This document shows, piece after piece, positions 1 through 5,482 of a stretch of 5,482 nt of DNA. Source of the DNA: an uncultured Clostridia bacterium. GTDB lineage: Bacteria; Bacillota; Clostridia; Oscillospirales; Ruminococcaceae. Within the stretch, counting starts at the first letter, position 1; every line of letters starts with the position of its first letter. The notes beneath the pieces are model-generated. The model did no database searches. It had not been told where the DNA came from and was given only the letters and a program-made list of their open reading frames with translations. Position numbers and translations under genes: made by a program. The stretch lies in contig CALBJC010000168.1 of assembly GCA_937892655.1 (NCBI GenBank), forward strand, positions 1 through 5,482, given 5' to 3'.

Positions 1-161
1 TGGCTTTCAAGATAAAGCAACTGTGCGACTACAAGACTTGCTGTAACATCATTCACTTCTTCTGAAAGCATAATGATTCTGTCATTAAGAAGTCTTGAAT
101 AAATATCATAGCTTCTTTCGCCACGATTTGTCTGTTCTACTACATAAGGAATTGTTGCCAT
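1..161 (-). CDS. clpP: ATP-dependent Clp protease proteolytic subunit ClpP, N-terminal part (cut by window edge)
   Basis: This is the first 53 codons of ClpP, the serine peptidase that forms the two-ring degradation chamber fed by ClpX or ClpC in the cytoplasm. The visible protein begins MATIPYVVEQ and continues with the family hallmark EQTNRGERSYDIYSRLL at about residues 9-25, then NDRIIML and, near the cut, SLVVAQLLYLES. These match the usual ClpP N-terminal axial-pore and first-helix region. The catalytic Ser, His and Asp lie beyond the window, so activity cannot be judged. The ATG at 161 is supported by an AGGGGAGG ribosome binding site 7 nt upstream. It follows tig by 96 nt in the same direction, the common tig-clpP order in Firmicutes. 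Identity is near certain. Whether it is the main or a second ClpP paralogue cannot be told. Confidence 0.95.
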   Translation of the reverse strand, partial: MATIPYVVEQTNRGERSYDIYSRLLNDRIIMLSEEVNDVTASLVVAQLLYLES

Positions 162-211
162 ATAATTGCCTCCCCTTTATTCGACATAATTCTAAATATC
201 TTATAATATAA

Positions 212-241
212 TTAAGAGGCGTATTTAAATACACCTCTTAA
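212..241 (-). terminator. Hairpin between tig and clpP, likely terminator or attenuator of tig
   Basis: A near-perfect inverted repeat lies in the 96-nt gap after the tig stop codon. Its arms are TTAAGAGG and CCTCTTAA around a GTATTTAAATAC core, a potential 15-bp stem with a few central A/T bases forming the loop. The single non-Watson-Crick position (220 with 233) is a G-U wobble if transcribed from the minus strand but a C-A mismatch on the plus strand, which favours function in the tig/clpP direction. The bases after it on the minus strand (TTATATTATA) are T-rich but broken by A, so termination may be only partial and some transcripts could continue into clpP. Confidence 0.6.
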
Positions 242-257
242 AATCTTTAGTTTTGTA

Positions 258-1538
258 TTACTTTACAACTGCTGATGACTTGATAAGTTCAACAGCCTTA
301 CCGATGCAAACATCCTTAGCAAGATCTTCGTTTCTGATATACTTCTTAACTTCATCAACTTCCATCTTGTACTGTTCAGCAATCTTACCAAACTCTGTTT
401 CGAGTTCATCATCTGTAGCAGTAATGTTTTCGAGTTCAATAATCTTTTCAAGAGCAAGTCTGAGCTTAACCTGCTTTTCAGCCTGGTCTCTGTATGATTT
501 CTTGAGAGAATCCATTGTCATACCTGTGTACTGGAGGTAAAGATTGATATCAATACCCTGTGGAGCAAGACGCTGTCTGAATTCTTCAACCATATCGTTT
601 ACTCTGTTTTCGTACATTACCTCAGGAATTTCAGCCTTAACGCTGTTGATGATTGTATCGAGAAGCTTAGTTTCAAATTCAACATCAGCCTTCTTCTGAG
701 CATCTTCTTCAAGCTTAGCCTTCAAATCTGCCTTAAGCTCGTCAAGTGTATCGAAATCTGTTGTATCCTTAACAAATTCATCATCTGCATCAGGAATCTG
801 GTGTTCCTTGATTTCGTGAAGCTTGATCTTGAATACTACTGGCTGACCAGCAAGTTCTTCAACCTGATAGTTTTCTGGGAATGATACATTGATATCAAAC
901 TCATCATCAATGTTGTGACCAACAACCTGATCTTCAAAGCCAGGAATAAACTGACCGCTACCAAGAGTAAGTGTAAAGCCTTCAGCCTTACCGCCTTCAA
1001 ATGCAACGCCATCCTTAAAACCTTCAAAGTCGATTATAACATCATCGCCAAGAGCAGCTGCTCTGCCTTCAACTGTAGCAATTCTTTCAGCCTTCTTCTG
1101 AAGCTTAGCAACTTCAGCATTGATATCTTCTTCAGTTACAGTGTTGACAATCTTTTCAACTTCTATACCCTTGTAGCCTTCAATTTCAACTTCTGGCTTT
1201 GTGATACAGATAGCCTTGAAAACAACGCCTGTTTCCTTATTAACTTCAGTTACTTCGATGTCAGGACGAGCAACAAGAGTAAGGTTTGCTTCCTTAATAG
1301 CTTCATCCAAAGCTTCTGGAATTAAATCATTAACTGCATCCTCATAGAAAACGCCTTCACCGTATACCTTTTCAATAAACTTTCTAGGAGCCTTACCCTT
1401 TCTGAAGCCCTGAACAGTAATGTTCTTCTTAGCCTTCTGGAAAGCACGTTCTACAGCAGCTTCAAAAGCTTCAGCAGTAACATCTATCTCCAATTCATAC
1501 TTATTTGTTTCTACTTTGTTATTTGACTTTAAGCTCAT
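258..1538 (-). CDS. tig: Trigger factor, ribosome-associated chaperone and peptidyl-prolyl isomerase
   Basis: A 426-residue protein, the normal length for trigger factor, which binds ribosomal protein L23 at the exit tunnel and shields nascent chains. The N-terminal ribosome-binding domain (about 1-145) carries the signature GFRKGKAP at residues 44-51. An FKBP-like peptidyl-prolyl isomerase domain spans about 163-245, with GDDVIIDFEGF near its start and GSGQFIPGFE at 193-202. The remainder (about 250-426) is the helical, charged chaperone cradle. The ATG at 1538 has GGAGG 9 nt upstream, and the protein starts at the expected distance before the ribosome-binding signature. It sits 74 nt after the phosphoesterase and 96 nt before clpP, all on one strand, and has its own likely promoter. 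Nothing looks broken. Identity is certain from the sequence pattern. Confidence 0.98.
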   Translation of the reverse strand: MSLKSNNKVETNKYELEIDVTAEAFEAAVERAFQKAKKNITVQGFRKGKAPRKFIEKVYGEGVFYEDAVNDLIPEALDEAIKEANLTLVARPDIEVTEVNKETGVVFKAICITKPEVEIEGYKGIEVEKIVNTVTEEDINAEVAKLQKKAERIATVEGRAAALGDDVIIDFEGFKDGVAFEGGKAEGFTLTLGSGQFIPGFEDQVVGHNIDDEFDINVSFPENYQVEELAGQPVVFKIKLHEIKEHQIPDADDEFVKDTTDFDTLDELKADLKAKLEEDAQKKADVEFETKLLDTIINSVKAEIPEVMYENRVNDMVEEFRQRLAPQGIDINLYLQYTGMTMDSLKKSYRDQAEKQVKLRLALEKIIELENITATDDELETEFGKIAEQYKMEVDEVKKYIRNEDLAKDVCIGKAVELIKSSAVVK

Positions 1539-1575
1539 TATTTTGAACCTCCAATATTTTAAATATATCTTAGCT

Positions 1576-1604
1576 ATTATAACATATATTTGATATAATT
1601 TCTA
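1576..1604 (-). promoter_or_regulatory. Likely sigma-A promoter of tig with extended -10
   Basis: Read on the minus strand, a perfect TATAAT (1581 to 1576) is preceded by TGT, giving the extended -10 TGTTATAAT. Seventeen bases upstream is TAGAAA (1604 to 1599), a four-of-six match to TTGACA. Transcription would begin near 1569, leaving a leader of about 30 nt with the GGAGG site of tig. It lies in the 74-nt gap after the phosphoesterase gene, so tig can be expressed independently of that gene. The assignment is by consensus match only. Confidence 0.65.
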
Positions 1605-1612
1605 GAGATATC

Positions 1613-2323
1613 TTATTTTTTGTAATATTGCACAACATCATTTATATTCAGTGGAACAAATTGTAAATAATCACTAGATATCAACCTGAAAATTATACCA
1701 TTCTTTTCACCATTTATTGCATTTACAGAACCTTTTCCGTGGATATGGCCATAAAAGCAATGTTTAATCTTATATCGATATAAAACATCCATAAGCTCTT
1801 CGTTTATTCCGTATCCAAAAATTGGCGGATAATGCAAGAATACTACAGGGTCAAGACCTTCTGACAAAGCAGATTTTATTGACATTTCAAGTCGACCGGC
1901 TTCTCTCAAAAGCACCTTTTTATCTGCGTCATCACCTGTTTCATTAAACCATCCTCTTGAGCCGCATATCCCAATATTTTCGTATGCAAAATGATTATTA
2001 TTTAGTATACACAATGTATCAAGATTATTGTTTTTGAAAAACTCTTCCATTTTCGTTTTTGTATTCCACCAATAATCATGGTTACCCTTCATAATGATCT
2101 TTTTTCCATTGAGTTCATTTAAAAATTTAAAATCAGTCAACGAATCTTCAAGACTCATTCCCCAGGAAATATCACCGGGTATAACAACAGTATCTTCGGG
2201 TGAAACAAGCTTCTGCCAATTATTTTTAAGCTTTTCAACATAATCATCCCATCCAAAGAATATATCCATTGGCTTATCAGTACCGAGTGATAAATGCAAA
2301 TCAGCTATAACAAATAAAGACAA
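1613..2323 (-). CDS. Calcineurin-like metallophosphoesterase, COG1768-type (TTG start)
   Basis: A predicted cytoplasmic metal-dependent phosphoesterase of 236 residues. Counting the TTG as residue 1, the dinuclear-metal motifs appear in order: ADLH with D8 and H10, PGDISW with D51, KGNHDYWW with N81 and H82, H164 in FLHYPP, and GHIHG with H193 and H195. All expected ligands are present, so it should be active, but the physiological substrate is unknown. The pattern, including LGTDKPMDIF after the first motif and the GNHDYWW block, resembles the uncharacterised COG1768 predicted phosphohydrolases of Clostridia. The open frame extends upstream to an ATG at 2425, but TTG at 2323 is preferred: GGAGGTG lies just before it, and the family begins directly with the beta strand leading to DLH. 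The longer version would add 34 unlikely residues and run into the start of the divergent gene. It is upstream of tig on the same strand. Confidence 0.9.
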   Translation of the reverse strand: MSLFVIADLHLSLGTDKPMDIFFGWDDYVEKLKNNWQKLVSPEDTVVIPGDISWGMSLEDSLTDFKFLNELNGKKIIMKGNHDYWWNTKTKMEEFFKNNNLDTLCILNNNHFAYENIGICGSRGWFNETGDDADKKVLLREAGRLEMSIKSALSEGLDPVVFLHYPPIFGYGINEELMDVLYRYKIKHCFYGHIHGKGSVNAINGEKNGIIFRLISSDYLQFVPLNINDVVQYYKK

Positions 2324-2370
2324 AATTTCACCTCCAGTTTTTACCATAATAATACCGCATTGATGAGGAT

Positions 2371-2398
2371 ATACTATTTGTGAAGAATTCCTCTTCAA
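2371..2398 (-). promoter_or_regulatory. Possible weak promoter for the phosphoesterase
   Basis: On the minus strand TTGAAG (2398 to 2393) and TAGTAT (2376 to 2371) are separated by 16 bases, each matching four of six consensus positions. This would give a leader of about 40 nt before the TTG start at 2323. It is the best-spaced candidate I see for this gene, but the match is poor in AT-rich DNA and it is offered only as a candidate. Confidence 0.25.
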
Positions 2399-2404
2399 TA
2401 TAAT
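2378..2404 (+). promoter_or_regulatory. Possible promoter of the DUF1540 gene
   Basis: A perfect TATAAT at 2399-2404 lies 19 nt before the ATG at 2424. The best -35 candidate is TTGTGA at 2378-2383, with a short 15-base spacer. Transcription would then start near 2411, leaving only about 13 nt of leader with the ribosome binding site at its very 5' end. An alternative -10, TATACT at 2370-2375, would give a more ordinary leader of about 40 nt but has no good -35. One of the two is likely used; which one cannot be settled from sequence. Confidence 0.4.
2381..2397. repeat. Small inverted repeat in the divergent intergenic region
   Basis: TGAAGA (2381-2386) and TCTTCA (2392-2397) form an inverted repeat around a five-base centre, ATTCC. 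It lies between the two -10 candidates for the plus-strand gene and overlaps the best minus-strand promoter candidate. It could be an operator for a dimeric regulator or a small leader hairpin, or it may be chance. A six-base arm is weak evidence on its own. Confidence 0.35.
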
Positions 2405-2423
2405 TATCCAAGGAGAATCAATC

Positions 2424-2588
2424 ATGGAAAAAGAAAGAATCTACGGTATCAAGTGCGACGTAGCAAACTGCGTTTATAACAGAAACGCTTGCGATTGCGT
2501 AGCTGGCACAATCGATGTTGTATGCACATGCGCAAAACCTGACTGTTGTAACGAAACAGCGTGCAAAACCTTTAAATCAAGAGATTAA
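2424..2588 (+). CDS. Small cysteine-rich DUF1540 domain protein, 54 residues
   Basis: A 54-codon gene and the only one on the plus strand. The protein starts MEKERIYGIKCDVANCVYN and ends ACKTFKSRD. It has nine cysteines, at 11, 16, 23, 25, 34, 36, 41, 42 and 47. The CxxxxCxYN opening, the following Cys region, the short beta-like stretch GTIDVV and the closing CKTF match the DUF1540 family, which consists of small Cys-rich proteins common in Clostridia and presumed to bind metal. Function is unknown; the cysteines suggest zinc or another soft metal. The start is fixed by AAGGAG 8 nt before the ATG, and there is no signal peptide or membrane segment. It is divergent from the phosphoesterase and convergent with thrC. 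The stop codon merges into an A-run that serves as the T-run of the thrC terminator. Family assignment is from pattern recall. Confidence 0.88.
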   Translation: MEKERIYGIKCDVANCVYNRNACDCVAGTIDVVCTCAKPDCCNETACKTFKSRD

Positions 2589-2629
2589 AAAATCGGCTTA
2601 TAAAAGTCAAATGGCTTTTATAAGCCGAT
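2587..2629 (-). terminator. Rho-independent terminator of the rbgA-rnhB-yraN-thrC operon
   Basis: A 15-bp perfect stem is formed by ATCGGCTTATAAAAG (2592-2606) and CTTTTATAAGCCGAT (2615-2629), with an 8-base loop. On the minus strand it is followed at once by TTTTTT (2592 to 2587), the classic layout, and it begins 15 nt beyond the thrC stop. On the plus strand the same hairpin can gain two inner pairs (one G-U), but it is followed by ACATATATCAG with no T-run. It is therefore at best a weak terminator for the DUF1540 gene. Confidence 0.9.
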
Positions 2630-2644
2630 ACATATATCAGACTA

Positions 2645-4138
2645 TTAGATACCTAATGCTCCAAACACATATTCGGTCATTGCAGACTTTTCGATTGAAC
2701 CGGTAAATCTGATTTCCTTGTTTTTAAGGCATGAAAGTGATTCAGGAATTTCGAGATTTGAAATTTCAGCTAGCTTGTCTACTAATTCAAACTCATCAAT
2801 ACCTTCAGTTGCAACGCCAAGTGCTTCAAGAACAGCCGCATTGAACTTATAAGGGCTTGCAGTTGATGCAATTACAGTCTTTGTATTGTCGCCTGTTGCT
2901 TCTCTGTAATCATTGTATACCTTCACTGCAACAGCTGTATGAGTATCACAAACATATGAATACTTATCAAAAATATTCTTTATTGTCTTCTTAGTATCTT
3001 CATCATCACAGCATCCTGCATAGAATGACTCAGAAAGCTTTGTCTTTACATCAGCAGAAACTTCATACTTACCTTCTGAAGCGAGCTTGCCAAACCATTC
3101 TCTGATTGTCTCGTCATTTTCACCGCAGAGATGATAAAGAAGTCTTTCAAGGTTTGAAGAAATAAGAATGTCCATTGAAGGTGAAATAGTTGTAAAGAAC
3201 TTTCTGTTTCTGTCGTAGATACCAGTATTTATAAAATCTGTCAAAACATTATTTGAATTTGAAGCGCAGATAAGCTTATTTACAGGTATACCCATAAGCT
3301 TTGCATAATAACCGGCAAGAATATTACCAAAGTTACCTGTTGGAACAACAATATTGATCTTGTCACCAAGTTCAATCTCACCATCAGCAACAAGCTGAGC
3401 ATATGATGATACATAGTAAATAATCTGTGGAGCAAGTCTACCCCAGTTGATAGAGTTTGCGCTGGAGAAAATCATCTGATTTTCATCAAGCTTTGCAGCA
3501 ATTTCAGGATTAGTAAATATAGCTTTTACACCATTCTGAGCATCATCAAAATTACCCTTGATAGCGCATACTCCAACGTTTTCACCATCCTGAGTTGTCA
3601 TCTGCTTTTTCTGCATTGCAGATACGCCATCTTCAGGATAAAAAACTAAAATTGATGTACCTTCAACATCTCTGAAGCCTTCAAGAGCAGCCTTACCTGT
3701 ATCACCCGAAGTAGCTACAAGAATAACAATCTTCTTATCAAGATCTATCTTCTTTGCAGATGTTGTTAAAAGATAAGGCAGAATCTGTAAAGCCATATCC
3801 TTGAACGCACAAGTAGGACCATGCCACAACTCAAGCATATATGTTCCATCAAATAAATGTGCAAGTTCAGCAATGTTTTCTGTATCAAACGCTTTGGTAT
3901 TATATGCGTTTTCCACACAATACTTAATCTCATCTGATGTAAAGTCTGTAAGATACTTTGAAAAAACGAGCGCTGCACGCTGTGCATAGTTCATTCCTCC
4001 AAGAGCTTTGATCTCTTCAATAGACAAAGACGGAATTTCAGATGGAACAAATAAACCGCCATCCTTCGAAATACCCTGAGCAATCGCCTGTGCTGAAGAT
4101 ACATTTACATTACTGTTTCGTGTGCTTTTGTAATACAT
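2645..4138 (-). CDS. thrC: Threonine synthase, PLP-dependent
   Basis: Converts O-phosphohomoserine to threonine with release of phosphate, the last step of threonine synthesis in the cytoplasm. The protein has 497 residues, the usual size of the longer bacterial class of the enzyme. The N-terminal YYKSTRN and the GISKDGGLFVP block (22-32) are typical. The pyridoxal phosphate lysine is K113 in LWHGPTCAFKDMALQ. ATSGDTGKAALEGF begins at 142, SSANSINWGRLAPQ at 225 and PTGNFGNILAGY at 266; these are the substrate and cofactor phosphate-binding segments. SSNLERLLYHL (327-337) and CDTHTAVAV (397-405) are further family blocks. The ATG at 4138 is preceded by AAAGGA about 8 nt upstream. It is the last gene of the operon, 24 nt after yraN, and is closed by the hairpin at 2592-2629. 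No T-box or amino-acid leader could fit in the 24-nt gap, so any threonine control must act upstream or elsewhere. Confidence 0.97.
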   Translation of the reverse strand: MYYKSTRNSNVNVSSAQAIAQGISKDGGLFVPSEIPSLSIEEIKALGGMNYAQRAALVFSKYLTDFTSDEIKYCVENAYNTKAFDTENIAELAHLFDGTYMLELWHGPTCAFKDMALQILPYLLTTSAKKIDLDKKIVILVATSGDTGKAALEGFRDVEGTSILVFYPEDGVSAMQKKQMTTQDGENVGVCAIKGNFDDAQNGVKAIFTNPEIAAKLDENQMIFSSANSINWGRLAPQIIYYVSSYAQLVADGEIELGDKINIVVPTGNFGNILAGYYAKLMGIPVNKLICASNSNNVLTDFINTGIYDRNRKFFTTISPSMDILISSNLERLLYHLCGENDETIREWFGKLASEGKYEVSADVKTKLSESFYAGCCDDEDTKKTIKNIFDKYSYVCDTHTAVAVKVYNDYREATGDNTKTVIASTASPYKFNAAVLEALGVATEGIDEFELVDKLAEISNLEIPESLSCLKNKEIRFTGSIEKSAMTEYVFGALGI

Positions 4139-4162
4139 ATAAAAATTCCTTTCTGAATGTAT

Positions 4163-4525
4163 TTATCTAACTTTAAAAGCATCTTTATAGTAAACTATAT
4201 CAGATACTCTATTGTTTTTGTGAGTAACAACCGCAACATCAAATTTAACACTTTCATATTTTTTATGCTGAGTAGCACAATAATGTTTTGCAGTTTTAAT
4301 TATATGTGCGCGCTTTGCTGAAGTTATTGCTTCTTCTCCCGTAGTGAGAGAATTTTCTTTTCTCGTTTTAACCTCAACAAAATGCAGCGTCTTGTGCTTA
4401 TATGCTACAATATCAATTTCTCCACCTTTTATGGTATAGTTTCTGTCAAGAATTCTATAACCTCTTAAGCGCAGATACCAACATACAGCATTTTCGCCTT
4501 TATTCCCAATTTCACGAGTTGTCAT
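4163..4525 (-). CDS. yraN: YraN family protein (UPF0102), small nuclease-fold protein
   Basis: A 120-residue protein, the normal length for UPF0102/YraN, which has a predicted Holliday-junction-resolvase-like restriction endonuclease fold. Visible conserved elements are GNKGENAVCWYLRLRGYRIL (7-26, with E11), the GGEIDIV block (34-40, with E36 and D38) and FVEVKTR (49-55, with E51 and K53). Together these give the E...ExD...ExK metal-binding arrangement of the nuclease superfamily. Its cellular role is not established; links to DNA processing or repair are family-level inference. The ATG at 4525 lies one base after the rnhB stop codon and has only a weak purine-rich site (AAGAAGATGAAA) before it, so translation is probably coupled to rnhB. 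The rnhB-yraN order is widely conserved in bacteria. Confidence 0.93.
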   Translation of the reverse strand: MTTREIGNKGENAVCWYLRLRGYRILDRNYTIKGGEIDIVAYKHKTLHFVEVKTRKENSLTTGEEAITSAKRAHIIKTAKHYCATQHKKYESVKFDVAVVTHKNNRVSDIVYYKDAFKVR

Positions 4526-4526
4526 A

Positions 4527-5123
4527 TTATTTCATCTTCTTTAAGAAACTAGGTCTGTGAACATCAGAAATCCCAAATTCTTTAATCTTTTCATAATGAA
4601 GCTTTGTACCATAACCCTTGTGTTTTTGAAATTCATATTGCGGATACTTAATGGCAATCTCCTTCATATATCTGTCTCTTGCAACCTTAGCAAGTATTGA
4701 TGCCGCCGCAATTGACTGCGAAGTAGCGTCACCCTTGACAATCGGTGCAGCCCTGCACGGTAAATCGGCTGGTGATTTATTTCCATCAATTAAAGCACAG
4801 TCAAGATTCATACCCAAACCATCAACAGCGCGTTTCATAGCAAGCATAGCGGCATTGAGTATGTTTATTTCTTCAATTTCTTCAATTGATGCTGTAGCAA
4901 TGCAATAAGCTCTGGCTTTGCTTATGATTTCATCATACAAAGCTTCACGTTTCTTTTCGGATAGCTTTTTGCTGTCGTTGATGCCTTCAATAATTACATC
5001 ATCATCAAAAACAACCGCCGCAGCATAAACATCACCTGCAAGAGGACCCCTTCCCGCTTCATCAACACCACAAAATACAGGAAAAGTTTCTCTAACGACC
5101 TTATCATATTCAAATAATGTCAT
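4527..5123 (-). CDS. rnhB: Ribonuclease HII
   Basis: Cleaves RNA in RNA-DNA hybrids and incises DNA at single misincorporated ribonucleotides, in the cytoplasm. At 198 residues it is a typical short RNase HII. The catalytic acidic set is intact: D21 and E22 in GVDEAGRGPLAGDV, D113 in ALIDGNK, and D132 in VKGDATSQSIAAASILAKVARD (130-150). NDSKKLSEKKRE (49-60) and the C-terminal HKGYGTKLHYE and HRPSFL blocks are also family features. The DEAGRG glycine-arginine-glycine loop (24-26) is the part that recognises the ribonucleotide junction. The ATG at 5123 is preceded by AAAGGTGATGA, a strong ribosome binding site, 15 nt after the rbgA stop. It lies second in the operon; the rbgA-rnhB neighbourhood is known from Bacillus and many Firmicutes. 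Confidence 0.97.
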   Translation of the reverse strand: MTLFEYDKVVRETFPVFCGVDEAGRGPLAGDVYAAAVVFDDDVIIEGINDSKKLSEKKREALYDEIISKARAYCIATASIEEIEEINILNAAMLAMKRAVDGLGMNLDCALIDGNKSPADLPCRAAPIVKGDATSQSIAAASILAKVARDRYMKEIAIKYPQYEFQKHKGYGTKLHYEKIKEFGISDVHRPSFLKKMK

Positions 5124-5138
5124 ATCGTCATCACCTTT

Positions 5139-5482
5139 TTATAAATCAGATGGCTTTTCAAAACTGATTTTTCCAAGCTTTCCGCCTCTGAATTCATCAA
5201 GTAAAGTAATCGCTGCTCTCTCTGTATTTATCTGACCGCCTGAAACAAGGAATCCACGCTTTTTGCCAATCTTTTCAAGAATTGTAAAGCTGTCATCTTC
5301 CTCTTCAATATTTATTGAATATCTTTCAGTCAGTGCATCAGGATAGCTGACTGTTAAAAACTGAATAAGTCTGCACGCAAGGTGCTCTAAATCCATTATC
5401 TCATCACGGACTGCACCGGTAAACGCAAGACGTTCGCCAGTTACTTTATCCTCAAATTTAGGCCATAATACGCCAGGCATAT
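5139..5482 (-). CDS. rbgA: Ribosome biogenesis GTPase RbgA (YlqF), C-terminal part (cut by window edge)
   Basis: The last 113 complete codons of a circularly permuted GTPase that acts late in assembly of the 50S ribosomal subunit. The visible part opens at the G3 region with MPGVLWPKFED, followed by the RbgA stretch GERLAFTGAVRDEIMDLE and the C-terminal helical RNA-binding domain. That domain includes KKRGFLVSGGQINTERAA and the end FRGGKLGKISFEKPSDL, closely like the B. subtilis YlqF tail. G4, G5, G1 and G2 are outside the window, as expected for the permuted order. The ATG at 5480 is an internal codon, not the start: the frame is open to the edge, and the two edge bases fit the last two bases of an Asp codon (G3 DxxG). 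Where most members have DTPG this one would read DMPG. Stop at 5139-5141, 15 nt before rnhB. Confidence 0.93.
   Translation of the reverse strand, partial: MPGVLWPKFEDKVTGERLAFTGAVRDEIMDLEHLACRLIQFLTVSYPDALTERYSINIEEEDDSFTILEKIGKKRGFLVSGGQINTERAAITLLDEFRGGKLGKISFEKPSDL

Noticed and set aside
253..540. 95-codon open frame on the plus strand, antisense to the 3' end of tig
   Set aside because: The Ser-rich, hydrophobic product is an artefact of reading the coding strand backwards, and no supporting signals are seen.
915..1325. 136-codon open frame on the plus strand, antisense to tig
   Set aside because: It lies wholly inside the certain tig gene. It has a low-complexity, Phe/Asn/Ser-rich composition typical of antisense reading, no family motif and no clear ribosome binding site.
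2592..2629. The strong inverted repeat considered as a mobile-element end or attachment site
   Set aside because: It has a single copy in the window, the layout of a terminator with a T-run, and sits just past the thrC stop codon.
2515..2706. 63-codon plus-strand frame overlapping the DUF1540 gene, the terminator and the thrC end
   Set aside because: It is out of frame with the well-supported DUF1540 gene and runs through the terminator hairpin, and has no family resemblance.
4139..4162. Possible T-box or threonine leader before thrC
   Set aside because: The gap is only 24 nt and holds just the ribosome binding site, so a leader riboswitch cannot fit.
4651..4908. 85-codon plus-strand frame antisense to rnhB
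   Set aside because: The Ala/Ser-rich mirror of the conserved RNase HII region is a shadow frame without independent signals.

Overview
The window is AT-rich bacterial DNA with compact, mostly same-strand gene order, strong GGAGG-type ribosome binding sites and some TTG start usage. The protein sequences look like low-GC Gram-positive Clostridia, most likely a Ruminococcus-like member of the Oscillospiraceae. That placement is inferred from protein flavour and gene order (a DUF1540 protein, a COG1768-type phosphoesterase next to tig-clpP, and rbgA-rnhB-yraN), not from any search. There are eight coding regions, two of them cut by the window edges. I see no tRNA, rRNA, CRISPR array, insertion sequence or prophage gene.

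Left block (1-2323, all minus strand): a calcineurin-type phosphoesterase (TTG start at 2323), then trigger factor (tig), then the N-terminal part of clpP running off the left edge. This is a protein quality-control neighbourhood. Trigger factor meets nascent chains at the ribosome exit, and ClpP is the proteolytic chamber of the Clp protease. A good extended -10 promoter lies just before tig. A 15-bp hairpin separates tig from clpP.

Middle (2324-2644): a divergent intergenic region followed by the only plus-strand gene. It is a 54-residue, nine-cysteine DUF1540 protein at 2424-2588. A strong hairpin at 2592-2629 separates it from the convergent thrC. The hairpin has its T-run on the minus strand, so it mainly terminates the thrC operon.

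Right block (2645-5482, all minus strand): a tightly packed operon read right to left as rbgA (C-terminal part, cut by the right edge), rnhB, yraN and thrC. Gaps are 15, 1 and 24 nt. The first three are a ribosome-assembly GTPase, RNase HII and a small nuclease-fold protein, a known conserved Firmicutes neighbourhood. Threonine synthase is attached at the end.

The window is essentially housekeeping chromosome. I found no convincing novel multi-gene system. The least ordinary items are the small Cys-rich gene with its compact divergent control region, the methionine in the RbgA G3 motif, and the lack of a plus-strand terminator T-run after the DUF1540 gene.
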